Of a stretch of DNA of 22,451 nt, positions 12,261-19,356 are shown in pieces. Source of the stretch: a virus. The stretch spans positions 1 through 22,451 of IMG/VR virus record IMGVR_UViG_3300007345_003804, one strand, 5' to 3'. The stretch's first letter is position 1. Each line of letters begins with the position of its first letter. Below the pieces are notes generated by a model. That model worked only from the letters and a program-made list of their open reading frames with translations, did no database searches and was not told the origin of the DNA. A program made the translations under genes and the position numbers.

Positions 12261-14517
12261 CGTAGCAATAATAGAAAAAACAATGACAAGTACTAATTAT
12301 GATAAGTACTTTGATTTTGACTATGACAGGTATGCCCTGTGTTCAGATAGTTCAAAACAGAAAATATTAAAAAGAGATGTTGATATTGAAATCGATATCG
12401 ACTCGTACGATTGGCTCATTCTAGTAGGTTCAGAGCCTTTCAAAAACTTTACAAGAAAGACATCAATAACAGAGTACAATGGAAAAATTGTTGATGATAA
12501 GTTTTTAGGTTTAATTAACCCTGCTATGATAAAGTTCAGACCAGAAGCAAAGAAGTCGTTCGAGGAAGCAATTGAGAGTATATCGGGGTACATAAGCGGA
12601 GATTTAAAACAAATGACGCTAGGCGAAAACCAAGTATATGGTATACAAGAGAGTGAAGAACTGCATAAGTATTTGCAAGAAGCGTTAGACCACCCAAACA
12701 ATTACATAGCACTTGACTCTGAGACATCAGCATTATATTGCCGTGATGGTTATATGCTTGGTTTCTCTATGTCATACAAAAAAGAACATGGTGTCTATGT
12801 AGACACAGAATGTATAGATGATAAAGCAGAACAAATGATGCAAGAATTATTTGATAAGAAACGAGTTGTATTTCATAACAGTAAGTTTGATTTACAATGG
12901 TTTGAGTATCATTTCAACTTTAAGTTCCCAAACTTTGAAGACACAATGCTAATGCACTATATGTTTGACGAAAACCCAGGAACACATGGACTAAAACAAC
13001 TAGCCATGAATCATACTCCATACGGAGACTATGAGGCAGAACTTGATAACTATATACAAGAGTACAAGAAGAAAACAGGAATATTAAAAGCAGACTTTAG
13101 TTATTCTATGATTCCATTTGAAACAATGAAATACTATGCTGCAATGGATGCCGTAGTTACCTTCTTGTTATTTGAAAAGTTTGAAGCAGCAATATTGAAA
13201 AATGATAAATTATACTGGGTATATAAAAATCTTCTTATTGAAGGAGTAAGATTCCTTAAAGATGTAGAATCTAACGGTGTTCCTTTTGACCTTGCTCGAC
13301 TAGAGTTTGGACAGAAAAGGATGCAGGAAGATATTGATGTAGCTGTAGCTGCTCTTGAATCCTTCCCTGAGGTTAGAGCATATCAAAAAGCCAAAGGAGG
13401 TATGTTTAATCCAAATAGTACAGTACAACTTCGTGAGTTACTATTTGATTACATAGGCTTAGCCCCAACGGGTAAGAAAACGGGTACGGGTGCTCATAGC
13501 ACAGACGCAGAAGTTCTTGGGCAACTTGCCGAAGAACACGAAGTACCTAAACACATTTTAGAAATCAGACAAAAGGTTAAAATTAAGAATACATATCTTG
13601 ATAAAATTATACCGAATCTCGATAGAGATGGCAGACTGCGCACTGGTTTCAACCTTCACGGTACTACATCAGGCCGACTATCTAGTAGTGGTAAACTAAA
13701 TATGCAACAGCTTCCGCGAGACAATCCCACAGTTAAGGGTTGTATCAAGGCAAAGGCGGGTCATAAAATAGTTGCCATGGACTTAACTACTGCAGAAGTA
13801 TATTGTGCAGCTGTGCTAGCAAATGATAAAGGTCTGATGAATGTGTTTAAGTCTGGAGGAAACTTCCATAGTACAATTGCTAAGCAAGTATTCAAACTTC
13901 CATGTGAAGTTGAAGAAGTCGCAGAACTCTACGGAGACAAACGACAACAAGCTAAAGCTGTTACATTTGGTATTATGTATGGAGCAGGCCCGAAAAAGAT
14001 TAGTGAACAAGTTACTAAAGATAGTGGTAGTGAGTTTACTATGCAAGACGCTCAATTGGTTATCAAAGACTACTTTGAAGCGTTCCCCAAACTGCGAGAG
14101 TGGTTAAATAATATGCAGAAGTTTATTCAAGCTAATGGTTTTATTTATTCTCATTTCGGAAGAAAGAGAAGATTACCAAATGTCTTTTCACAAGACAAGG
14201 GAATCGCTGCTCACGAAGTTAGGTCAGGAGTAAATGCACTAGTACAGTCTGTATCATCCGACATCAATCTGCTTGGTGCCATCGATACTCAGAAGTATAT
14301 TCGCAAGACTGGTATGAAAGCAAAGATCTTTGCTCTAGTGCATGACTCCATTTTAGCAGAAGTGCCCGAAGATGAAGTAGAACTATATAGTAAGAAACTG
14401 AAAGAGTTTATTCAAAAAGATAGAGGACTGTCAATACCTGGCGCTCCAGTTGGTTGTGACTTTGATGTTGCAGATGACTACTCTCTTGGCAAGTTTGAAA
14501 AACTATATGGAATATAA
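12253..14517 (+). CDS. DNA polymerase I, family A, with 3'-5' exonuclease
   Basis: The 754 residues include an N-terminal extension (1-140, no 5' nuclease), a DEDD-type 3'-5' exonuclease (D155 and E157 in ALDSETS, then VFHNSKFDLQWF and KYYAAMDAVV) and a polymerase domain. Motif A is VAMDLTTAEVY with D510. Motif B is KRQQAKAVTFGIMYG with R564 and F572. Motif C is LVHDSIL with D698. The position equal to E. coli Phe762 is Phe, and the Tyr766 equivalent is present. Motif A differs from the usual DYSQIE: Ser and Ile are replaced by Thr and Ala. It is the replicative phage polymerase, cotranscribed with primase from P4, and overlaps the next gene by 11 nt. Confidence 0.96.
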   Translation: MANVAIIEKTMTSTNYDKYFDFDYDRYALCSDSSKQKILKRDVDIEIDIDSYDWLILVGSEPFKNFTRKTSITEYNGKIVDDKFLGLINPAMIKFRPEAKKSFEEAIESISGYISGDLKQMTLGENQVYGIQESEELHKYLQEALDHPNNYIALDSETSALYCRDGYMLGFSMSYKKEHGVYVDTECIDDKAEQMMQELFDKKRVVFHNSKFDLQWFEYHFNFKFPNFEDTMLMHYMFDENPGTHGLKQLAMNHTPYGDYEAELDNYIQEYKKKTGILKADFSYSMIPFETMKYYAAMDAVVTFLLFEKFEAAILKNDKLYWVYKNLLIEGVRFLKDVESNGVPFDLARLEFGQKRMQEDIDVAVAALESFPEVRAYQKAKGGMFNPNSTVQLRELLFDYIGLAPTGKKTGTGAHSTDAEVLGQLAEEHEVPKHILEIRQKVKIKNTYLDKIIPNLDRDGRLRTGFNLHGTTSGRLSSSGKLNMQQLPRDNPTVKGCIKAKAGHKIVAMDLTTAEVYCAAVLANDKGLMNVFKSGGNFHSTIAKQVFKLPCEVEEVAELYGDKRQQAKAVTFGIMYGAGPKKISEQVTKDSGSEFTMQDAQLVIKDYFEAFPKLREWLNNMQKFIQANGFIYSHFGRKRRLPNVFSQDKGIAAHEVRSGVNALVQSVSSDINLLGAIDTQKYIRKTGMKAKIFALVHDSILAEVPEDEVELYSKKLKEFIQKDRGLSIPGAPVGCDFDVADDYSLGKFEKLYGI

Positions 14518-15076
14518 TAAACTAGAGCAACGTAAAGAAGCATTAGCAGGTAAAATAGTTGGAGATTTTGTATTTATACATATTCCAAAGACTGGTGGTA
14601 GAAGTATAACACAAAACTGTTTTCATAATCAGTTTGGTCTGTGTGCAGATTGGTACAAATATAGAGGGTATAACAAGTTTATAACTCAAGTAAGAAACCC
14701 TTATGATAGATGGGAAAGTATGTATTGGCACTTAAAAAGACACAAAGAGTTTGACTATGATTTTAATAACTGGACTTTAAAAACAATAATAGTACAGTCT
14801 CAAGGATTTGTAAACATGAATAAGCCTTTTAAAACAGATAAGTATGAATTAAAATCTTTATATCAAGTAATGGGTAAACCTATGTGGTTTTGGATTGATA
14901 GAGAAGTTGAAGTTCATAAATTAGAAGAAGGAACTATTTGGAAACGACTAGGCATAGAAGAAAGAAAAAGAAATGTAGGTAAAAATAGAAAAGAAGTAAT
15001 CTGGTCTGACGAAGCACAGAGTATATTTACTAAATACTTTGAAAGAGATTTTAAAGAGTTCGGATATGATATTTGA
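14507..15076 (+). CDS. Sulfotransferase-family protein A
   Basis: Numbered from ATG 14507 (189 residues), FVFIHIPKTGGRSI (21-34) is the 5'-phosphosulfate loop with K28, and FITQVRNPYDRWESMYW (58-74) is the 3'-phosphate site with R63. The tail ends ERDFKEFGYDI as in the family. These enzymes move sulfate from PAPS to a hydroxyl or amine on sugars, lipids or peptides. A longer in-frame extension exists upstream but lies wholly within the polymerase gene; the 11-nt overlap start matches the following junctions. It is the first of two tandem members with distinct acceptor-side sequences, so they probably act on different positions or substrates. Confidence 0.85.
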   Translation: MEYNKLEQRKEALAGKIVGDFVFIHIPKTGGRSITQNCFHNQFGLCADWYKYRGYNKFITQVRNPYDRWESMYWHLKRHKEFDYDFNNWTLKTIIVQSQGFVNMNKPFKTDKYELKSLYQVMGKPMWFWIDREVEVHKLEEGTIWKRLGIEERKRNVGKNRKEVIWSDEAQSIFTKYFERDFKEFGYDI

Positions 15077-15704
15077 AGATGATAAGATAATATTTATACA
15101 TATACCCAAGTGTGGAGGTAGCTCTGTAACTAGAGCTTATAGGCGATACCGCTTACCTAAAGATAAGAAAATGGCAATGAAAACTTGGTCGCCTGGTTTA
15201 AAATCAGTTTCAAAATGGAAAACAAATGAGGCATTTTGGGTAGAAGTAACTAATATGCACGCTACTTATGATAGATATAAACCTTTCTATCCTGACTATC
15301 AATATATAACTCAAATTAGATACCCTATGGCAAGATGGGAAAGTGTTTATAAGCACTTGTGTAAGCTGGAACTAGTAAATACGGAGTTCTCAGAGTGGAC
15401 AGAAAGAGCTTCTCAATACTTACCAAAAGGTCAGTTTTGGAGACTGTTTGATAATATAGATATATACCTAGATAGAACTCATGCCCATAATAGTGAAATA
15501 GAGATTTTGTTTTTACCTCAATGGACTTGGATAAGAGAAGAAGTAAAAGTATTTAAACTAGAAGAAGAAACTATATGGAAGTGGTTGAATCTTCCTAAAA
15601 GAGTAGATAATGTATCTCCTATACAAGAGTGTATATGGTCAGAGAAAGCAGAAAACTTTGTAAAAGAGTGGTGGAGAAAAGATTTTGAATATTATGAAAA
15701 ATAA
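15066..15704 (+). CDS. Sulfotransferase-family protein B
   Basis: The 212-residue protein begins IFEDDKIIFIHIPKCGGSSV, the 5'-phosphosulfate loop (14-19), and has ITQIRYPMARWESVYKHL (81-98) with R85 as the 3'-phosphate site. Its end, WWRKDFEYYEK, is shortened compared with its neighbour. ATG 15066 is chosen over an in-frame TTG at 15039 because it gives the 11-nt overlap found repeatedly here and puts the P-loop-like strand at the usual distance. The inserts (KDKKMAMKTWSPGLKS and FDNIDIYLDRTHAHN) differ from protein A, which suggests a different acceptor. Loop residue Cys replaces Thr in PKCGG, which is common in the family. Confidence 0.85.
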   Translation: MIFEDDKIIFIHIPKCGGSSVTRAYRRYRLPKDKKMAMKTWSPGLKSVSKWKTNEAFWVEVTNMHATYDRYKPFYPDYQYITQIRYPMARWESVYKHLCKLELVNTEFSEWTERASQYLPKGQFWRLFDNIDIYLDRTHAHNSEIEILFLPQWTWIREEVKVFKLEEETIWKWLNLPKRVDNVSPIQECIWSEKAENFVKEWWRKDFEYYEK

Positions 15705-16365
15705 AGATACTGTAGTATGCGTAAGTGGTGGCACTGAATCTACTGCTGCTTTATTGTATGCAGTAAATAAAGGTATGAAAGTTGTAGGTCTACACTTAGC
15801 AGATAAGTCAGACCCTAAGAAAATATTTGAAGCATCTAAACAAGCTGCTGAAAAACAATGTGAGTTACTAGGAGTTCCTTTAGTTACAACTGTATGTGAT
15901 ATTCCTAAAGATAATCCAGGACTCTTTGCTGTATATCAGTATCAATCAGCTATATTACAACTCATAAAAGGAAACAAGATGAGAATAAAAAATATAGTAT
16001 GGGGTTCTAGTGCAGAAGATAGTTTTAGACAAAGAGTACAATTAAGATATCCTAACAGAATACTAGCAGTAGATGCCGAAGATGTTTTAGAAGTTACACA
16101 AGTATCTTTAAACTCAGTTATGAATCTACCTGTCAATATATTTCCTTTTGAGTGGATGACAAAAGCAGAAATAATATCATTACTTGTAAGAAGTAACAAA
16201 GAGTTATATGATTTAATATTTACTTGTAATAATCCTACAGATGATTTAAAAACGTGTGGTAGATGTAAAAAGTGTGCCGAAAGATGGTTTTCAGAACAAA
16301 CAGCTAAACAAGCTAAACTAAGAGTACAGGAGAGTGTTAATTATGTCAATAGTTACGATAGTTAA
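15694..16365 (+). CDS. PP-loop ATPase, QueC-like (ATP-pyrophosphatase)
   Basis: Numbered from ATG 15694 (223 residues), VCVSGGTESTAALL (8-21) is the PP-loop that binds ATP, and VWGSSAEDSFRQ (102-113) is the second conserved block. The C-terminus has four cysteines, C178, C188, C191 and C194 (CGRCKKCAER), the zinc site of QueC and its relatives. QueC makes preQ0 from carboxydeazaguanine, but this family also includes other amide- and thio-forming enzymes. In the loop Glu stands where most have Asp (SGGxDS). No QueD, QueE, FolE or DpdA gene is in the window, so a deazapurine role is open. It overlaps the previous gene by 11 nt and the next by 23 nt. Confidence 0.8.
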   Translation: MKNKDTVVCVSGGTESTAALLYAVNKGMKVVGLHLADKSDPKKIFEASKQAAEKQCELLGVPLVTTVCDIPKDNPGLFAVYQYQSAILQLIKGNKMRIKNIVWGSSAEDSFRQRVQLRYPNRILAVDAEDVLEVTQVSLNSVMNLPVNIFPFEWMTKAEIISLLVRSNKELYDLIFTCNNPTDDLKTCGRCKKCAERWFSEQTAKQAKLRVQESVNYVNSYDS

Positions 16366-16834
16366 ACCTTATGAAGAATTAACAACTGATGAACTTTATA
16401 GAGTCATACAGTTGAGAATACAAGGATTTATAGTAAGAAATGGGACTTGTTATCAAGACCTAGAAGCACATTATGATAAAAATCAATATTATATGATGTC
16501 ATATGATACAGTTCTAGGCATAGAGCCACAACTAATGGTAGGCGTAAATGCTTTGTGCACAAATAAAGTATTTACAGGAGATGATGGTACAGAGTATCGT
16601 TATCCCGCATTTCGTAGACAAGCATGGGAAGATGCTTACAAAGGGGGCGCATCAACTTATGACCTAGAAACAGGGCGTGAGTTTTGCAAAAATAATTTAG
16701 GCAGTCCTAACATGATGTTAGAGATTACATATGAGAAAGGCAGACAAGTCTTTCTCGACTTTGGATGTAGAGAAATAGGAACTAATATTGACCCAGCGGG
16801 TAGAAAAAATTGGGTGTTTGTTTATGAATCTTAA
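16343..16834 (+). CDS. GNAT-family N-acetyltransferase-like protein (ElaA-like start)
   Basis: The N-terminal stretch ELTTDELYRVIQLRIQGFIVRNGTCYQDLEAHYDK resembles the ElaA pattern (l.elY.ilqLR..vFvvEq.c.Y.d.D), and VFLDFGCREIGTNIDPAGR near the C-terminus resembles the GNAT (F)Y..FGF.eig strand-turn. The pantetheine-binding Q/RxxGxG/A loop is not clear, so catalytic competence is uncertain. Length is 163 residues. ATG 16343 has AGGAG 10 nt upstream and is preferred over the GTG at 16334, which overlaps that site. Acylation of an amine on the pathway product is possible but not shown. Confidence 0.55.
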   Translation: MSIVTIVKPYEELTTDELYRVIQLRIQGFIVRNGTCYQDLEAHYDKNQYYMMSYDTVLGIEPQLMVGVNALCTNKVFTGDDGTEYRYPAFRRQAWEDAYKGGASTYDLETGREFCKNNLGSPNMMLEITYEKGRQVFLDFGCREIGTNIDPAGRKNWVFVYES

Positions 16835-17030
16835 AGAAAAAATACAGATTAGACTAGACAAAATAGAGATGCTTATGAACAAGGATTTTCATTTGAAGAA
16901 TCCTGACGAAGTATACGATCAAACACTAGATGTTAGTAAGTTTTGGTCAATATTATCAGAAGAAGATAGAGATTTTATTCAAGGAGTACAATCATCTATT
17001 GAAGAGGGCTGGTCTTGGAAAGACAAGTGA
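16824..17030 (+). CDS. Small helical hypothetical protein (68 aa)
   Basis: ATG 16824 overlaps the previous stop by 11 nt. The 68 residues are predicted helical: MNLKEKIQIRLDKIEMLMNK, then VYDQTLDVSKFWSILSEEDRDFIQGVQSSIEEGW. From memory this LKEKI...IEML pattern with a FWS.LSEEDRDFI motif is a conserved marine-phage hypothetical, but no function is known. It is followed by a 7-nt gap to the next gene. Confidence 0.6.
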   Translation: MNLKEKIQIRLDKIEMLMNKDFHLKNPDEVYDQTLDVSKFWSILSEEDRDFIQGVQSSIEEGWSWKDK

Positions 17031-17037
17031 AGAGGAT

Positions 17038-17544
17038 ATGAGATTAGACAAACTATGGAAAACAATACGTTATCCGATTGATAAAGAGTATTGGGTAAAA
17101 GAAATTAGAGAAGGCAAAAACTTTCAATGGGAAGTAGACCTAAATAATTACGCAAACGCTGATAGTAATATATGGCATACAGACGTTACCCAAAGGTATT
17201 TAGATGCAATAGCACAATATAAAGTTCCTTTTTCTAAAAAGATGCATTGTAGACTTTTCTTTGTAAAAATTATGGCGGAAGACTTTTATGCTAAATATCC
17301 TGTATTGGGTCAGACTGGAATCCTTTGGAATATTACGGGTATAAATAAAGAATCTAGACATAAAATAGTAGGCTCAAACAATGAAGGGAGTGTTGCACTA
17401 GAGGTAAAGACTGCTAAACCACTATTAGTAGATATGAATAGTTTAAAAACTATAACAGATGTACAAAGACGAGATTTAGTATTAATTTTTGATGAACCTT
17501 TTGATAAAGTATTAGAGAGCTGGGATGAGTATAACAAGTTATAA
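17038..17544 (+). CDS. Cupin/2OG-oxygenase-fold-like protein 1
   Basis: The 168-residue protein from ATG 17038 has a C-terminal part similar in strand order to the next gene: LWNITGI, a middle insertion, KPLLVDMNSLKTITD, then QRRDLVLIFDEPFDKVLESW, as in the last strands of 2OG-Fe(II) beta-helices (the (R)-x-ils(i/l).f pattern). An IWHTDVTQ motif appears early (about 51-58), but its position does not match the usual HxD slot, and no distal His is evident. It is therefore probably a double-stranded beta-helix protein that may have lost metal binding. It overlaps the next gene by 20 nt. Confidence 0.45.
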   Translation: MRLDKLWKTIRYPIDKEYWVKEIREGKNFQWEVDLNNYANADSNIWHTDVTQRYLDAIAQYKVPFSKKMHCRLFFVKIMAEDFYAKYPVLGQTGILWNITGINKESRHKIVGSNNEGSVALEVKTAKPLLVDMNSLKTITDVQRRDLVLIFDEPFDKVLESWDEYNKL

Positions 17545-17920
17545 TTATAAATGGAAGCAATATAAACATCACGGTAAAGAAACTATAGAGGGATATACTT
17601 TTACTAGAATACCTCCAGTTCAGTTTAACGGTAGATGGAACATGAAAATAATAAAGTTAAATGAAACTATACCTTGGCATACTGACTGGGACACTAAATG
17701 TGCTATAAATTACTTACTAAATGATGATTTAGAAAGTGCAGGGCATATTGAAATAGGAGAAAAAGCCGAAAAGTTTCAGTATAGAATGGCAGTTATTGAT
17801 ACTACTAAAAGACATAGAGCTGTAGTGTATGATAAACCAAGAAAAATATTAAAGATAAGTATTTTTGATGAAACTTATGAGGAAATATGCAAAAAATTAG
17901 ATTCCCTATTTACGTCATAA
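17525..17920 (+). CDS. Putative 2OG-Fe(II) / aspartyl-hydroxylase-like oxygenase
   Basis: In the 131 residues the sequence IPWHTDWDTKCAINYLL (49-65) gives H52-x-D54 followed by an N-(Y/F)-L strand, and DTTKRHRAVVYDKPRKILKISIF (92-114) gives the distal H97 and a 2OG-binding R106. This is the minimal ligand set of the double-stranded beta-helix oxygenases, in a short form. It probably hydroxylates a side chain or a small molecule. It starts inside the previous gene and overlaps the next by 34 nt. The two tandem genes might form a heterodimer. Confidence 0.68.
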   Translation: MSITSYNYKWKQYKHHGKETIEGYTFTRIPPVQFNGRWNMKIIKLNETIPWHTDWDTKCAINYLLNDDLESAGHIEIGEKAEKFQYRMAVIDTTKRHRAVVYDKPRKILKISIFDETYEEICKKLDSLFTS

Positions 17921-18357
17921 ATGAAGAGCCAGAAGAAATAGATGGACTGGTTATTATTGGTGACCAAGTAGTAGATGATAAAAATATGGATGGTAGTAGT
18001 ATAGGAATAAGAAGGCTGCAAACACCAATGAAAAGTATATATCCTTTGCGTTATCAAATAGATGACGAAGTAGGAATGATGAAGCATAGGGGAAAGCATT
18101 TTATAGATACCAATGGAGTTTATTGGTATGATGAAAAAACAACAACAGCTCAATTAAAATATCTTAAAATAAGAAAAGTTGAGAAGAAAGATATTGCATC
18201 AGTAATTTGGTTAAAGGATTGTCCTTTTCCATTTATTGAGAGTAGACCACCAATAGCGGGGTCTAGTTGGGCAGGAGTATTGTATAAACAAGGTATTCCA
18301 TGGAAAATATGGGAATATTGCGAGGATAAAAAGAAAGACACATGGAGGAAAATCTAA
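17887..18357 (+). CDS. Hypothetical protein (156 aa)
   Basis: I do not recognise this protein. It has an N-terminal strand-rich part (IRFPIYVINEEPEEIDGLVII), a basic middle (LKYLKIRKVEKKD) and a C-terminal part with SSWAGVLYKQGIPWKIWEYC. The early strands and a short HRGKHFIDTNG loop make a compact beta-rich fold likely. There is no membrane segment or signal peptide. It lies between an oxygenase-like and a radical SAM gene, so it may be part of the same pathway. The 34-nt overlap with the preceding gene is the largest in the operon. Confidence 0.65.
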   Translation: MQKIRFPIYVINEEPEEIDGLVIIGDQVVDDKNMDGSSIGIRRLQTPMKSIYPLRYQIDDEVGMMKHRGKHFIDTNGVYWYDEKTTTAQLKYLKIRKVEKKDIASVIWLKDCPFPFIESRPPIAGSSWAGVLYKQGIPWKIWEYCEDKKKDTWRKI

Positions 18358-18361
18358 AAGC

Positions 18362-19138
18362 ATGGCGCAAGCTCTCTGGTTAATTAATATAGATGTAACA
18401 GGACTCTGTAATAAGACTTGTAATTATTGCCCAAGGTCTAAAGGATATCCAAATATTAATGAACATATGCCTTATGAAGTATTTGATAACTTTATTACTT
18501 ATTTAGATAAAATTAAGTATAATGGTTGGATATGTTGGAGTGGTAGAGGAGAAAATAGTTTACACCCTCGTGCAGAAGATATGATAAACAGACTGCATAC
18601 TCCTTGGAGACTGTATAAAACTAGAATATTAACTAATGGGTATAAGTTTGATAAAAGAAAACACTGGTTTGCATTATTTGATAAAGCAGTAATAAATACT
18701 TATGAAAGTGAAGAAGAAATGGAAAGAAGAAAAGCAATACTTCCAGCAAAAGAACATAGGTATTGGGATCAAACTGTTGAACCCGAAGAATGGGAAGTAA
18801 CTCCTTTGCAAGTTCAGAATAGAAATGACATATATAATAATGTTATAGCAAGTGATAAAACTTTAAAAGAGCCGTGTATTTTACCCATGACTAAAGCGTG
18901 GATACATTGGACAGGAGATATAAGTCTGTGCAGTAATGATTGGACAGATACAAATATTTTTGGAAATATTAAAGAAGATAACTTCTTTGAAGTCTGGAAT
19001 AATCATCCAGTACTAAATGAAATGAGACAAGAGCTCATAAAGGGGAATAGATATAAATATACTGTCTGTTCTATATGTAATAGAACACACAACAAGTATG
19101 ACAAAAGAAGGTATAAAAAATGGATATCGAGAAACTAA
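18362..19138 (+). CDS. Radical SAM enzyme with SPASM-like C-terminal cysteines
   Basis: The 258-residue protein starts with the CxxxCxxC 4Fe-4S site C16, C20, C23 (GLCNKTCNYCPRS), and SGRGENSLHP (60-69) occupies the SAM-binding GGEP position. The C-terminus holds C172 (EPCILP), C190 (ISLCSND), then C236 and C239 (VCSICNR), with the IFGNIKEDNFFEVWNN segment that is standard in SPASM/Twitch auxiliary-cluster domains. Such enzymes start with a 5'-deoxyadenosyl radical and modify peptides, sugars or alcohols. The GGEP glutamate is kept as part of RGEN. GGAGG lies 14 nt upstream. The substrate is unknown. Confidence 0.88.
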   Translation: MAQALWLINIDVTGLCNKTCNYCPRSKGYPNINEHMPYEVFDNFITYLDKIKYNGWICWSGRGENSLHPRAEDMINRLHTPWRLYKTRILTNGYKFDKRKHWFALFDKAVINTYESEEEMERRKAILPAKEHRYWDQTVEPEEWEVTPLQVQNRNDIYNNVIASDKTLKEPCILPMTKAWIHWTGDISLCSNDWTDTNIFGNIKEDNFFEVWNNHPVLNEMRQELIKGNRYKYTVCSICNRTHNKYDKRRYKKWISRN

Positions 19139-19356
19139 AACAAAAACTAGAAAAGCACATAGTATTAATTACATTTCAAAGTTTGAAATCTAATAACGTA
19201 TATGACAGAGAGTATACTCTTTCTGACTTGCACTGTGATATACCCATTCATATAAGGAAACAGAATGGGGATAAACTTATATGCTATGATGTGGAGTTTC
19301 AAAAGTGGGAAGATTTAGAAATAGATACAATTATGGGGTATAAAGTAGTAGACTAA
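19120..19356 (+). CDS. WYL_2/DUF2693-like small barrel protein
   Basis: The 78 residues follow the DUF2693 layout: LEKHIVLITFQSLKSNN (first strands), REYTLSDL, then DKLICYDVEFQKWEDLEIDTI, the typical V.Dve...W..f..DsI ending. It is probably a small Sm/SH3-like barrel. It starts 19 nt inside the radical SAM gene, and its stop overlaps the next ATG (TAATG). The likely relative at 2004 shares the end pattern only. A nucleic-acid-binding role is possible but unproven. Confidence 0.65.
   Translation: MDIEKLKQKLEKHIVLITFQSLKSNNVYDREYTLSDLHCDIPIHIRKQNGDKLICYDVEFQKWEDLEIDTIMGYKVVD

Noticed and set aside
13841-14107. Open frame inside the polymerase gene on the + strand
   Set aside because: It covers polymerase motif B in another frame; composition is non-protein-like and there is no ribosome site.
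14450-14506. Longer start for sulfotransferase A within the polymerase gene
   Set aside because: The added residues are out-of-frame polymerase coding sequence and not part of the sulfotransferase fold; ATG 14507 gives the recurrent 11-nt overlap.
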